25,306 bases of DNA, from assembly GCA_964411425.1 (NCBI GenBank), contig CAYPKW010000032.1, forward strand, positions 1 through 25,306, in the 5' to 3' direction. This document shows positions 17,502 through 24,980 of this stretch, piece after piece (the stretch's first letter is position 1; each line of letters opens with the position of its first letter). Below the pieces are notes generated by a model, which saw nothing but the letters and a program-made list of their open reading frames with translations, had not been told where the DNA came from and searched no databases. The position numbers were made by a program, and so were the translations under genes. Origin of the DNA: CAYPKW01 sp964411425 (GTDB taxonomy: Bacteria > Pseudomonadota > Alphaproteobacteria > Dongiales > Dongiaceae).

Positions 17502-19069
17502 TCACGGCGCCTGCGGGATGACGTCCACACGGTCGGCGGGATCGCCCGCGACCTTGTTGCCCAGCGCGCGCACGTCCATGCGCGTGCTGCGCACACCTTG
17601 CTCGATCAGGAACGTACGCACCGCCAGCGCCCGCGACAGCGACATGCGGCGCGATCGGCTGGCGGTGTCCTCGCTGCCGCCGGCATAGGCCAGCAGTTGC
17701 ACGCGCATCGTCTCGTCCGCCAGCAGGCGCTGCACCAATTCGCCCAACGCCGACTTGCCAACCTCGTCGAGCGCCGCCGAATCGACCGGAAACGCGATCA
17801 GCACCTGTCCCTCGACGGGGGCGGCCGGCGGCAGCGCCGCAATCTGCGTTTCGTCCGCCCCTGCGGTTTCCTCGCCGGCCGTCTCCTCGGCAAGTGGCTC
17901 GGCCGCCATCTCAGGCTCGGGCTCGGTCGCCACCACGGCTATTTCTGGCTCCGCCGCCGGCTCGGCGGTTTCCGGCATGGCCGCCGGCTCCGGCTCCGCC
18001 ACGATAGTTTCAGGCTCCGCCGCTTGCGTCTCGGTCTCGCTCGCGATCTCGGAATCCTCCGCGTCCTCGGCGCCGCCGAACAGCCTGGCAAAGAAACCCT
18101 GCTCGGACTCGGATTCCGGCGCGGGCTCCACTTCCGGCTCCGCCGCCACCACGGCTATTTCTGGCTCCGCCGCCGGCTCGGCGGTTTCCGGCATGGCCNN
18201 NNNNNNNNNNNNNNNNNNNNNNNNNNNNNNNNNNNNNNNNNNNNNNNNNNNNNNNNNNNNNNNNNNNNNNNNNNNNNNNNNNNNNNNNNNNNNNNNNNCT
18301 CGGCGCCGCCGAACAGCCTGGCAAAGAAACCCTGCTCGGACTCGGATTCCGGCTCGGGCTCCGCTTCCGGCTCCACCGCCGCTTGCGCCTCGGTCTTGCC
18401 CGCGGCCTCGGAATTCTCCGCGTCCTCGTCGCCGCCGAAGAGCCTGGCAAGGAAGCCCTGCTCGGGCTCGGCTTGCGGTTCGGCCGCCGCCGGTTCGGGT
18501 TCCGCGACGGGCGCCTCGGGCGCCGGCACGGCGACCGACGCTTCCGCCGCCGGCTCGGGCGCTGACTCGGCGGTCACCGGCGCGACGGTCGCCGGCGCTT
18601 CGCCGGCCGGCTCGGGTTCGGCAATCGTCTCCGGCTCGATGACCGTCGCCGGCTCGTCGGCGGTCTCAGGCTCGTCAATCGCCTGCGGCTCTAGCTCGGC
18701 GATAGCGGCAGCGTCCTCGCGCCACTCCGGCACCGGCGGCGGCGTGATCGGGCTCGGCGGCGGCGGCTCCGCGACGCTTGCCATGCTCGCCGGCATCGCG
18801 GCGCCGCCGGGCGGGCGCAGCACCGGCGGCGTCGGATATGGCAGCGGCTGGACGTAAAGGATCTGGCCGGCCGGCGGCGGCGGCAGGCTGTCGAGCGCGC
18901 CGTAATCGACGATCACGGACGAATCGGTATTGTTGTCGGTCTCCTGGGCTGCCGCCGGCAGCGCCAACAAGGCTACGACGCTCGCGGCGCCGAGGCGGAC
19001 GAGCCCTTCGAATCCCGACAAGCGACTGCGCGACCGCGCGGTCGGCGGTCCGAACCGCTTCGTTGGCAT
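17502..19069 (-). CDS. exported acidic repeat protein with C-terminal OmpA-like domain, interrupted by gap
   Basis: The N-terminus has a signal peptide (positive start, then VVALLALPAAAQ with likely cleavage after AAA). A long Glu/Ala/Pro-rich low-complexity region follows, with copies of EQGF(F/L)ARLFGG, an amphipathic motif standing out from the acidic background. The C-terminal 110 residues read as an OmpA-type domain (VLIAFPVDSAALDE; SLSRALAVRTFLIEQGV; RMDVRALG). The 100-N gap lies within the repeats. Within the left contig a 55-base block recurs at 216-base spacing (17928-17982 and 18144-18198), giving a 72-codon in-frame unit. True length and copy number are unknown. ATG 19069 gives a clean signal peptide and lies about 30 bases below a promoter-like site. 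It probably serves the two following envelope genes. Confidence 0.8.
17928..18198 (-). repeat. 216-bp in-frame repeat unit in the acidic protein
   Basis: Exact 55-base blocks at 17928-17982 and 18144-18198 are 216 bases (72 codons) apart. The block at 18066-18120 also recurs after the gap at 18299-18353. Together they show a tandem unit of about 72 residues whose number the assembly could not resolve. Confidence 0.75.
18199..18298. other. assembly gap (100 N)
   Basis: Exactly 100 unknown bases within the repeats of the acidic protein gene. Both contig ends are exact 55-base copies of sequence nearby (18144-18198 equals 17928-17982; 18299-18353 equals 18066-18120), so the break is caused by the repeat. 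Confidence 0.98.
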
Positions 19070-19091
19070 CGGCGCACCCGAGCAGGTTTCT

Positions 19092-19195
19092 TCGGTGGCC
19101 GCGAAACTATAGTCCAAGGCCGGCGCGGCGGACAACCGCTTTGCACCGCCTCAGGCGCCGCCGAGCAGCGTGGCGATCTCGCGGTGTGGCTTGGC
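19092..19195. repeat. 104-bp direct repeat, copy A (left of hicBA)
   Basis: Matches 19768-19871 with six differences; 19117-19186 is identical. It contains a relic of the inositol monophosphatase 3' end (minus strand, REIATLLGGA then TGA at 19151-19153) and a promoter-like sequence. It ends 22 bases before the acidic protein start. Confidence 0.92.
19106..19135 (-). promoter_or_regulatory. promoter-like site for the acidic OmpA-domain gene
   Basis: Minus strand: TTGTCC (19130-19135) and TATAGT (19106-19111), 18 bases apart, with the expected start about 30 bases upstream of ATG 19069. It lies within direct repeat copy A and has a matching counterpart before hicB. Confidence 0.5.
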
Positions 19196-19285
19196 CATAT
19201 TGCCGAGGCGGAAGCGGCGGGGGTCGGGCCGGCTCCCGTGGCGCTTGTTCATGAAGGTCCGGCTGCCGCTCCGGTGGACGACGCT

Positions 19286-19513
19286 TCAGCGCTTCGCAAG
19301 GAACGCGCCCGGCGCAATTCCTGCCTGCTTGAGGATGGCGCGCAGGGTGCCTTCGGGCATGTCGCCGGGGTGGTTGGGAACGGTGGTATAGCGATTGGAT
19401 GTCGGGTTGAACCAGATCTCATGGCTGCCGGCGGCTTGGCGGTCGAACGCGAAACCGAACTCTTTGAGTCGTTTGACGATCTCGCGGTAACGAAACCCCG
19501 CCAGTCGTCCCAT
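19286..19513 (-). CDS. hicA: HicA-type mRNA interferase toxin
   Basis: A 75-residue toxin with the compact dsRBD-like HicA fold expected from KRLKEFGFAFDRQAAGSHEIW. His31 in GSH is the catalytic residue known for the family. The following strand YTTVPNHPG and helix GTLRAILKQAGI also fit. The length is typical. When freed from HicB it should cleave mRNA and arrest growth. Its ATG follows the hicB stop with no spacing (TAGATG). Here the antitoxin comes first, the reverse of the usual hicA-hicB order, though both orders are known. No residues are missing, so it is probably active. Confidence 0.92.
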   Translation of the reverse strand: MGRLAGFRYREIVKRLKEFGFAFDRQAAGSHEIWFNPTSNRYTTVPNHPGDMPEGTLRAILKQAGIAPGAFLAKR

Positions 19514-19744
19514 CTAACCGCTCACCACCAACGGATAGTCGAACGAATTCCCGGCGTTCTTGAGCTTGGAGCGACCCCGGCGTTCGTGCTGGGCCTCCAG
19601 GAGTTTCTTCGCCACGTCGCGCGCGATCTCCAGGGTCTCGATGACGGTGCGGCCCTGGGCCACCAGGCCCGGGATCTCCTTCGCGGTGGCGAGATAGAGG
19701 CCTTCCGGCAACTTCTCGATATGCAGGTTGACGATCTTTTCCAT
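19514..19744 (-). CDS. hicB: HicB-type antitoxin, short form
   Basis: A 76-residue antitoxin with the HicB partial RNase H-like fold: LYLATAKEIPGLVAQGRTVIETLEIARDVAKKLL. It lacks the C-terminal HTH or ribbon-helix-helix DNA-binding domain of longer HicB proteins; the tail is short and basic (HERRGRSKLKNAG). It may therefore neutralise HicA without repressing its own operon, or repress only weakly. The ATG at 19744 has CGAGG with seven to eight bases spacing. The direct repeat with its promoter-like site begins 23 bases upstream. Confidence 0.9.
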   Translation of the reverse strand: MEKIVNLHIEKLPEGLYLATAKEIPGLVAQGRTVIETLEIARDVAKKLLEAQHERRGRSKLKNAGNSFDYPLVVSG

Positions 19745-19767
19745 CGGCACGCCTCGGTTGGTTCCCG

Positions 19768-19871
19768 TCGGTGGCCGCGTAGATATAGTCCGAGGCCGGC
19801 GCGGCGGACAACCGCTTTGCACCGCCTCAGGCGCCGCCGAGCAGCGTGGCGATCTCGCGGTGCAGCTTGGC
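19768..19871. repeat. 104-bp direct repeat, copy B (right of hicBA)
   Basis: Near-identical to 19092-19195. This copy includes the last about 14 codons and stop (19827-19829) of the intact inositol monophosphatase gene and the promoter-like sequence read toward hicB. Confidence 0.92.
19782..19811 (-). promoter_or_regulatory. promoter-like site for hicBA (duplicate of the one at 19106-19135)
   Basis: Minus strand: TTGTCC (19806-19811) and TATATC (19782-19787), again 18 bases apart, about 38 bases upstream of the hicB ATG. The -35 and spacer are as in copy A apart from one spacer base. The changes cluster at the -10 and just after it. Confidence 0.45.
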
Positions 19872-20618
19872 GTTGGCGGCGAGTAGGCTCGGGCCGTCGA
19901 GGCGCCAGGGCGCGCCGTCGATCGCGGTGACGTAGCCGCCCGCCTCGCGCACCAGGAGGACGCCCGCCGCCATGTCCCAGGGCGACAGGTGGCGCTCCCA
20001 GAACCCCTCGTAGCGCCCGACCGCCACGTAGGCGAGGTCGAGGGCGGCGGCGCCGAACCGGCGCACGCCCGCGGTGGCCGCCATCGCCCGGTCGAGCTCG
20101 GCGAGGAAGCGGGCGCGGTCGCCGTGGCCGTGGAAGGGAATCCCGGTCGCCAACAGCGCCTCGTCGAGCCGCCGGCGCGAGGAAACGCGCATGCGGCGGT
20201 CGTTGAGAAAGGCGCCGGCGCCTTTCTCGGCCCAGAACAACTCGCCCTTGATCGGGTCGAGCACGACGCCGGCGACGATCTCGCCGTCGCGCTCGAGGCC
20301 GATCGAAATGGCGAAATGCGGCAGCCCGTGCAGGAAATTGGTGGTGCCGTCGAGCGGATCGACGATGAAGCGGTGACGCGGGTCGCTGCCGGCGATGGCG
20401 CCCGATTCCTCCATGAGGAGCGCGTAGGTGGGCCGCGCCTTCAAGAGCTCCTCGCGCAGCACCCGTTCGGCCCGGTGGTCGGCAATCGTTACGTAGTCGG
20501 CCGGCCCCTTGGGCGTTACCTGGAGTTGTTCGGCCTCGCCGAAGTCGCGCCTGAGGCCGCGCGCCGCCCGGTCGGCCGCCCGGACCATGACATTGATGAT
20601 GGCGGAGCGGGTGGCCAT
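19827..20618 (-). CDS. suhB: inositol monophosphatase family protein (SuhB-like)
   Basis: A 263-residue Mg-dependent phosphatase. Metal-binding motifs are complete: MEES (69-72), VDPLDGTTNF (86-95) and SPWDMAAG (212-219). The length matches SuhB/IMPase enzymes, which hydrolyse inositol-1-phosphate and related sugar phosphates; E. coli SuhB also acts in rRNA antitermination. It follows efp with 31 bases between and is probably cotranscribed with it. The last about 14 codons are duplicated beyond the hicBA pair downstream, which identifies this 3' end as the likely insertion point. The copy here is the functional one. Confidence 0.92.
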   Translation of the reverse strand: MATRSAIINVMVRAADRAARGLRRDFGEAEQLQVTPKGPADYVTIADHRAERVLREELLKARPTYALLMEESGAIAGSDPRHRFIVDPLDGTTNFLHGLPHFAISIGLERDGEIVAGVVLDPIKGELFWAEKGAGAFLNDRRMRVSSRRRLDEALLATGIPFHGHGDRARFLAELDRAMAATAGVRRFGAAALDLAYVAVGRYEGFWERHLSPWDMAAGVLLVREAGGYVTAIDGAPWRLDGPSLLAANAKLHREIATLLGGA

Positions 20619-20649
20619 CGGGATGTTCTCAGTCTATACCGGCGCCGCG

Positions 20650-21216
20650 TCAGTCCTTCGCGCGCTCGACATAGCTGCCGTCGGCGGTGCTGACGACGAC
20701 GCGCGTGCCGACCGCGATATGCGGCGGCACCATGGTGCGCACGCCGTTCTCCAGCCGCGCCGGCTTGTAGGACGAGGCGGCGGTCTGGCCCTTCACCACC
20801 GGGTCGGCCTCGACGACCTTGAGCGTCACGGAGTCGGGCAGCTCGACGCTAATGGGCTCGCCTTCGTAACTCATGACGCGCAGACTCATGCCGTCCTGCA
20901 GATAGACCAGGGTCTCGCCGATCATCTCCGCCGGCAGCGCGATCTGCTCGAAGCTCTCGTTGTCCATGAGCGTCACCTGCTCGCCGTCCCGAAAGAGGAA
21001 CTGGTACGGCTTCTCGTCGAGCCGCACGCGCTCGACGCTCTCGCTCGAGCGGAATCGCTCGTTGAGCTTGGTGCCGTCGCGGATGTCCTTCAGCTCGACC
21101 TGAAGATAGGCGCCGCCCTTGCCCGGCTGCGTGTGCATGATGCGCACGGCGCGCCACAGGCGGCCCTGGTGCTCGATGATGTTGCCCGGTCGAATGGCGT
21201 TGCCGTTGATCTTCAT
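20650..21216 (-). CDS. efp: translation elongation factor P
   Basis: A 188-residue factor that rescues ribosomes stalled on polyproline. The KOW-like N-terminal domain (MKINGNAIRPGNIIEHQGRL) has Lys33 in TQPGKGGAY, the residue that is beta-lysylated by EpmA/EpmB in many proteobacteria. Two OB domains follow, ending in PPHIAVGTRVVVSTADGSYVERAKD. The length is canonical. It sits between the class I aldolase (32 bases upstream) and suhB. The Pro-rich acidic exported protein downstream is the kind of product that needs EF-P, though this is only a remark on context. Confidence 0.96.
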   Translation of the reverse strand: MKINGNAIRPGNIIEHQGRLWRAVRIMHTQPGKGGAYLQVELKDIRDGTKLNERFRSSESVERVRLDEKPYQFLFRDGEQVTLMDNESFEQIALPAEMIGETLVYLQDGMSLRVMSYEGEPISVELPDSVTLKVVEADPVVKGQTAASSYKPARLENGVRTMVPPHIAVGTRVVVSTADGSYVERAKD

Positions 21217-21248
21217 GACCGTACCGGTAGCGCGCCGCGGTCGTCCGA

Positions 21249-22169
21249 TCAAGCCTGGCCGCGATAGATTCGGACCAGGCGGTCGAGCATGGCGAGCGCG
21301 TCGGCGCGCGGGCGCTGGAAGCTGTTGCGCCCGATGATCGAGCCCGACCCGCCGCCGTCGCGGATGGCCAGCACCTCCGCCTCGATGCCCGCGAGGCCCT
21401 TCGCGGCGCCGCCGGAGAACACCACCAGCCGCCTGCCGTTGAAGCAGGACTGCACCACGTGGGCGACGCGCGCGGCCGGAGTGGAAACATCGATCCTCTC
21501 CTTCTCGTACACCTTCTTCGCCTCGGCCTGCTCGATATGGGCCGTGGGCGGCTTCACCTTGATGATGTGGGCGCCCAACAACGCCGCCATGTGCGCGGCG
21601 TAGGCGGTGACGTCGATCGCCGTCTCGCCCTCCTTGCTCAAGGTGCCGCCGCGCGGATAGGACCAGATCACCACGGCCAGCCCCTTCGACTTGGCCTCCC
21701 GCGCCATCTCGCGGATCTCCTCGATCATGGCGTAGGCGTGCTCGGAGCCGGGATAGAGGGTGCAGCCCACCGCGGCGCAGCCGAGCCTGAGCGCGTCCGC
21801 CACCGAACCGGTGAGCGCCTGGTCCTTGGCGGCCGACAGGCTGTTGGCGCTGTTCAGCTTGAGGATGGTCGGCAGCGCGCCGGCGAAGCTGTCGGCGCCG
21901 GCCTCGATCATGCCGAGCGGCGCCGCGAAGGCGGACAGCCCGGCGTCGATCGCGAGCTGCCAATGGTAATGGGGATCGTAGGCCGGCGGGTTGGCGGCGA
22001 AGCTCCGCGCCGGGCCGTGCTCGAAGCCCTGGTCGACCGGCAGGATCAAGAGCTTGCCGGTGCCGCCGAGGCGCCCCTGCATGAGGATGCGCGCAAGGTT
22101 CGCCTTGGTGCCGGGATTGTCGCTCTCGTAGCCGGCCAGGATCTTGCGCACTCGCGGCGTGATCTTCAT
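21249..22169 (-). CDS. fbaB: class I fructose-bisphosphate aldolase (DhnA/FbaB type)
   Basis: A 306-residue Schiff-base aldolase of the archaeal-type class IA family, which splits fructose-1,6-bisphosphate in glycolysis or forms it in gluconeogenesis. Features are ILPVDQGFEHGP (42-53), CTLYPGSEHAY, and IIKVKPP (202-208) holding the likely Schiff-base Lys204. The phosphate-binding FSGGAAKG and GGGSGSIIGRNSFQR follow. The start has an almost perfect Shine-Dalgarno sequence (AAGGAGGT, four bases before ATG), suggesting high expression. Two hairpins lie directly upstream. It is followed by efp and suhB on the same strand. Confidence 0.94.
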   Translation of the reverse strand: MKITPRVRKILAGYESDNPGTKANLARILMQGRLGGTGKLLILPVDQGFEHGPARSFAANPPAYDPHYHWQLAIDAGLSAFAAPLGMIEAGADSFAGALPTILKLNSANSLSAAKDQALTGSVADALRLGCAAVGCTLYPGSEHAYAMIEEIREMAREAKSKGLAVVIWSYPRGGTLSKEGETAIDVTAYAAHMAALLGAHIIKVKPPTAHIEQAEAKKVYEKERIDVSTPAARVAHVVQSCFNGRRLVVFSGGAAKGLAGIEAEVLAIRDGGGSGSIIGRNSFQRPRADALAMLDRLVRIYRGQA

Positions 22170-22180
22170 GGCGACCTCCT

Positions 22181-22221
22181 TCGGCTTGGCATAGCCGAGG
22201 GGGGGCGATTTTTCAATCGCC
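22181..22221 (-). promoter_or_regulatory. two adjacent hairpins in the fbaB leader
   Basis: Minus-strand hairpin GGCGATT/AATCGCC with a GAAA loop (22204-22221) spans the stop codon of the upstream gene. Five bases on, TCGGCT/AGCCGA with a six-base loop (22181-22198) abuts the fbaB ribosome site (22174-22181). They may be a processing or translation-control element, or a weak internal terminator. Confidence 0.4.
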
Positions 22222-22620
22222 GTCGAGCCAGGCGCGGCACGCCGCGGCGCGGTCGGCGGCGGCGAAGAGGTCGAGCGCCGGCGGCGCCTTGCGATGGAGC
22301 CGCGCGCCGCACCGGCGCGCGATGTCGGCCAGCCGGGCGGCGGTTGCGCCGGGGCCGGTATAGATCACGTCCTTGAGGCCCTGGCGCAGCGCCGCCTGCA
22401 CCAGATCGGCGCGCGCCGCGCAGTCGAGCATGGCGGTGAACTTGGCCTGCGGGCAGCGGGCGCCCGCGTGCCCGATCAGCGCCGCGAACCAGCCGGCCCC
22501 GGCATAGGCCGCGGCGCCGGGCGCGCTCAGCAGGATGACGGGGACTCCCAGGGCCTCGGCGGCGCGGAGCGCCGCCTCGGCGTCGGCCAGCTCGTGGACG
22601 ATGACGGCGCGGAGTCCCAT
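22213..22620 (-). CDS. hypothetical protein of 135 residues upstream of aldolase
   Basis: I do not recognise a named family. The sequence has alternating strands and helices (AVIVHELADAEAALRAAEAL; GVPVILLSAPGAAAYAG; VIYTGPGATAARLADIARRC), as in a small alpha/beta Rossmann-like protein. There is no signal peptide or membrane helix. Several Cys (ARCPQ, DCAAR, ARRCG, AACRAW) are present without a metal-site spacing. It ends 43 bases before fbaB on the same strand and is likely cotranscribed with it, with a hairpin over its stop codon. A link to sugar-phosphate metabolism is guesswork from position only. Confidence 0.75.
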   Translation of the reverse strand: MGLRAVIVHELADAEAALRAAEALGVPVILLSAPGAAAYAGAGWFAALIGHAGARCPQAKFTAMLDCAARADLVQAALRQGLKDVIYTGPGATAARLADIARRCGARLHRKAPPALDLFAAADRAAACRAWLDGD

Positions 22621-22658
22621 GCCGCGCGATCATAGCCGCGGGGCCGGCCCGCGTCGCC

Positions 22659-23132
22659 TCAGCCGTGCTGGTACTCGAATCGCACTCGGACCGGCTCTAC
22701 CGCACCCGTGCGCTTAAACTCCACGTCGATGCGGTAGGGGCCGCCGCCCGACAGGTCGAAGTAGTTTCCGAACGTGATCGCGCCCGCGATTTCCATGGGT
22801 TGGAGCGTCTGTCGCGGGCCGACGAGGCCCAGTGCGGAAACACGGGCCGTCGCCTCGAGGTCGCCGACGCGTGCGCCGCTGTCGGCCCCGAACACGGTGA
22901 TCATGAGGTGATAGGAGTGCTCGCCGGCCGGCGCGCCGTCGTGCATCGCGGCCTCCGGGTGCCCCGGCGGATGCCCGGCGACCATCTGCGCCGGCAGCAC
23001 GCCGAGATAGACCGAGAAGCCGTCCGCGATCCGATACTGTGCGGGATCGGCCGCCGCGAGCGGGTTCGTGACGAGAACCGCCGCGGCCAGACAAAGAGCG
23101 CGTGGCAGATGCCGCACGAACGAGCTTGGCAT
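22659..23132 (-). CDS. exported His/Met-rich protein of unknown function
   Basis: A 157-residue protein with a signal peptide (about 1-28, ending NPLAAA). The mature part is beta-rich: GFSVYLGVLPAQMVAG, then HPPGHPEAAMHDGAPAGEHSYH, a His/Met cluster (residues 54-75), then YHLMITVFGADSGARVGD and a C-terminal PYRIDVEFKRTG. The beta-rich layout and His/Met cluster are reminiscent of periplasmic copper- or iron-associated immunoglobulin-like domains, and the two membrane genes upstream include another His-rich protein. Metal binding is an inference, not seen. The ATG has GGGAAG six bases upstream. It is the last gene of the minus-strand run, 32 bases after the methyltransferase-like gene. Confidence 0.75.
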   Translation of the reverse strand: MPSSFVRHLPRALCLAAAVLVTNPLAAADPAQYRIADGFSVYLGVLPAQMVAGHPPGHPEAAMHDGAPAGEHSYHLMITVFGADSGARVGDLEATARVSALGLVGPRQTLQPMEIAGAITFGNYFDLSGGGPYRIDVEFKRTGAVEPVRVRFEYQHG

Positions 23133-23164
23133 CGCCGACTTCCCGGTGCCGGGTCTCCGACACC

Positions 23165-23821
23165 TCACGACGGGCGCTCCAACCGATGCGAGCGAAGCGA
23201 CGGCAGGAAGCCCGGCACTCGTGCCATGTAGCGGCGATACTCGTCGCCGAACCGGACGAGCGCCTCGCGCTCCTCGCGCCGCGCTAGCCGCACGTACACG
23301 GCGACCAGGATCGGGAACATGACGACCGTGGGCAGCGTAGGCCACTGGAGCAGGAATCCGGCCATGATCAGGATGAACGCCGCGTATTGCGGGTGACGCA
23401 GATAGGCATACGGCCCGGCGGTGGCCAGCCGCCCCTGGCGCTGGGCCTCGTAGAGCACCCGCCAGGCGGCGGCGAGCAGGATGAAGCCGCCGGCGATGAC
23501 GACCCCGCTCAACAGGTGCAGGAAATTGAGGTGCGGATCGCCCTTCATGCCGAGAAACGTCCATAGGAGATGCCCGGCGTCGTGCGACAGCGGATCGAGC
23601 GCCGGGTAGCGGCTGCCGAGCCAGCCCGAGAGCAGATAGATCGTGAGCGGGAACCCGTACATCTCGGTGAACAAGGCCACGATGAACGCGGCGAAGGCGC
23701 CGAAGGAGCGCCAGTCGCGCCCGCTGCGCGGCCGGGCGAAGCTGAAGGCGAAGAGGATGAAGATGGCCGCGTTGACGATCGCCAGCAGCCACAGGCCGTA
23801 GGCCGGGGTCTCGGCGCTCAT
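23165..23821 (-). CDS. isoprenylcysteine carboxyl methyltransferase (ICMT)-family membrane protein
   Basis: A 218-residue protein with about five membrane helices. The C-terminal motif is GPYAYLRHPQYAAF (136-149), followed by REEREALVRFGDEYRRYMARVPGFLP (from 182), the SAM-binding signature of the ICMT/PEMT family. Bacteria generally lack prenylated CaaX proteins, so the real substrate is unknown; phospholipid or small-molecule methylation is possible. The ATG overlaps the TGA of the DUF2933 gene (ATGA). The N-terminal half is longer than in minimal family members. Confidence 0.87.
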   Translation of the reverse strand: MSAETPAYGLWLLAIVNAAIFILFAFSFARPRSGRDWRSFGAFAAFIVALFTEMYGFPLTIYLLSGWLGSRYPALDPLSHDAGHLLWTFLGMKGDPHLNFLHLLSGVVIAGGFILLAAAWRVLYEAQRQGRLATAGPYAYLRHPQYAAFILIMAGFLLQWPTLPTVVMFPILVAVYVRLARREEREALVRFGDEYRRYMARVPGFLPSLRSHRLERPS

Positions 23822-24069
23822 GGCTGGGTTCCTTTGCCTTGGTCAGGCTTGTCCGCGCCGCCGCCGTGCCCGCCGTGCCCGCCGTGCATGAAGAAGTGCA
23901 TGCCGACGCAAACCAGGGGCAGCAGCAACAGCAGCAGGTTACTGGTGAAGATGTGGGCCCGATGCTCCGCAATCAGGAGAAAGGCGACGATCGCCAGGAA
24001 GACGATCAAGACCAACCCGGCCGGCGAGCGAAAGAACGGTCGCGGGCCGGAACGCTCATCGTGGTTCAT
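23818..24069 (-). CDS. DUF2933-like small His-rich membrane protein
   Basis: An 83-residue protein with two membrane helices (about 18-34 and 43-57) followed by MHFFMHGGHGGHGGG (57-71) and a short charged tail. The CVGMHFFMHGGHGGHGG pattern is that of DUF2933 proteins, which in my recollection often occur near heavy-metal or copper efflux genes; their function is not established. The His cluster could bind metal on one face of the membrane. It overlaps the stop of the PRPP synthetase-like gene by four bases and the next start by four, so it is firmly in the operon. Confidence 0.82.
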   Translation of the reverse strand: MNHDERSGPRPFFRSPAGLVLIVFLAIVAFLLIAEHRAHIFTSNLLLLLLPLVCVGMHFFMHGGHGGHGGGADKPDQGKGTQP

Positions 24070-24980
24070 GGTACACTCCTCACGTCAGTTTCTCCGCCGC
24101 GCACTTGCCGCACCGCGTCCGCCACCGCGGCGCTTACGTCGATCGCGTTCGACACATGCGGCACTGTGTTGCAGGTGACGATGCGGTTCGCCCCGGCGCT
24201 TCGCAGAGCCTCGTAGGCGCCATCGGCGAAGATGGCGTGAACGCCGGCGCAAGTCGGCGCCGGATAGCCGCCGTCGCGCAGCCGCTTCACGGTCTCGATC
24301 ATGGTCCGGGCGGTCGAGATGATGTCATCGACCAGTACCGGCGTCCGCGCGATCGTCGTCGGCGGTTTGGGGCGCGAGACCCGCACCGAACGGTCGCCCG
24401 TCCGGCGCTTCGCCAGTACGAGCCAAGGCGCGTCCACCGCCTGCGCCACCGCGGCGACCCATTGCTCGCTCTCGCTGTCGGGCCCGACGATGAGCGGCGC
24501 GGAGACGTTGCGGCGAATCCAATCGGCAATCATCGGGGTCGAATGCGCCACCGCGAACGGAATGGAGTAAATCTCCGCCAGGCTGTGCCGCCGATGGAGG
24601 TGCGGGTCGACCGTCACCAGCCAGTCGAAACGCCGGCTGACGGCGTCCGCAAAATAGGCCGACGTGACGCCTTCGCCTTTGCGAAAGCGCTTATCCTGTC
24701 GCATGTAGGGCAGGTAGGGGCACACCAGCCCGACCCTCGCCGCCCCCAGGTCCCGGGCCGTTGCCGCAAGGAAGGTCAAGGCGAGAAACTTGTCGTCGGG
24801 GCGGTCCAAGGTGCACAACAAAATCGCCTCCCGCCCCCCAAGCGGCGTGTCGATGCGGATATGCGATTCGCCGTCCGGAAAGCGGCGCACCTCCGCCTCG
24901 CCGAGCTTGACCCGCAGTCGCCCGGCCAGGCGCTTGGCAGCGGCTTCGTTTCCTGGCAAGGCGAAGATCGCAGGGGTCAC
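24066..24980 (-). CDS. prs: ribose-phosphate pyrophosphokinase-like protein
   Basis: A 304-residue member of the PRPP synthetase family, which makes PRPP from ribose-5-phosphate and ATP. Motifs are FPDGE (34-38), PYLPYMRQDKRF (88-99), VDPHLHRRHS (124-133) and the PRPP loop VLVDDIISTARTM (215-227). It differs from housekeeping Prs in the VDPHLH region and the START-type loop, and is likely a second, divergent copy devoted to the pathway of its neighbour. The start is GTG, overlapping the TGA of the thymidine phosphorylase-family gene (GTGA). Ribose-1-phosphate released by a phosphorylase could feed it after isomerisation to ribose-5-phosphate; that is inference. Confidence 0.87.
   Translation of the reverse strand: MTPAIFALPGNEAAAKRLAGRLRVKLGEAEVRRFPDGESHIRIDTPLGGREAILLCTLDRPDDKFLALTFLAATARDLGAARVGLVCPYLPYMRQDKRFRKGEGVTSAYFADAVSRRFDWLVTVDPHLHRRHSLAEIYSIPFAVAHSTPMIADWIRRNVSAPLIVGPDSESEQWVAAVAQAVDAPWLVLAKRRTGDRSVRVSRPKPPTTIARTPVLVDDIISTARTMIETVKRLRDGGYPAPTCAGVHAIFADGAYEALRSAGANRIVTCNTVPHVSNAIDVSAAVADAVRQVRGGETDVRSVP

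Larger units (their letters stand above)
19092..19871 (-). mobile_element. hicBA islet bounded by 104-bp direct repeats
   Basis: A 676-base repeat period carries the hicB-hicA pair. The right repeat includes the true 3' end of the inositol monophosphatase gene and the left a copy of it, as after insertion at a gene 3' end with target duplication. There is no integrase or transposase, so the mechanism is open (recombination between repeats, or passive mobilisation). Confidence 0.5.

Noticed and set aside
19092..19285. A second inositol monophosphatase gene fragment downstream of hicA
   Set aside because: Only about 14 codons are duplicated as part of the direct repeat; there is no gene here.
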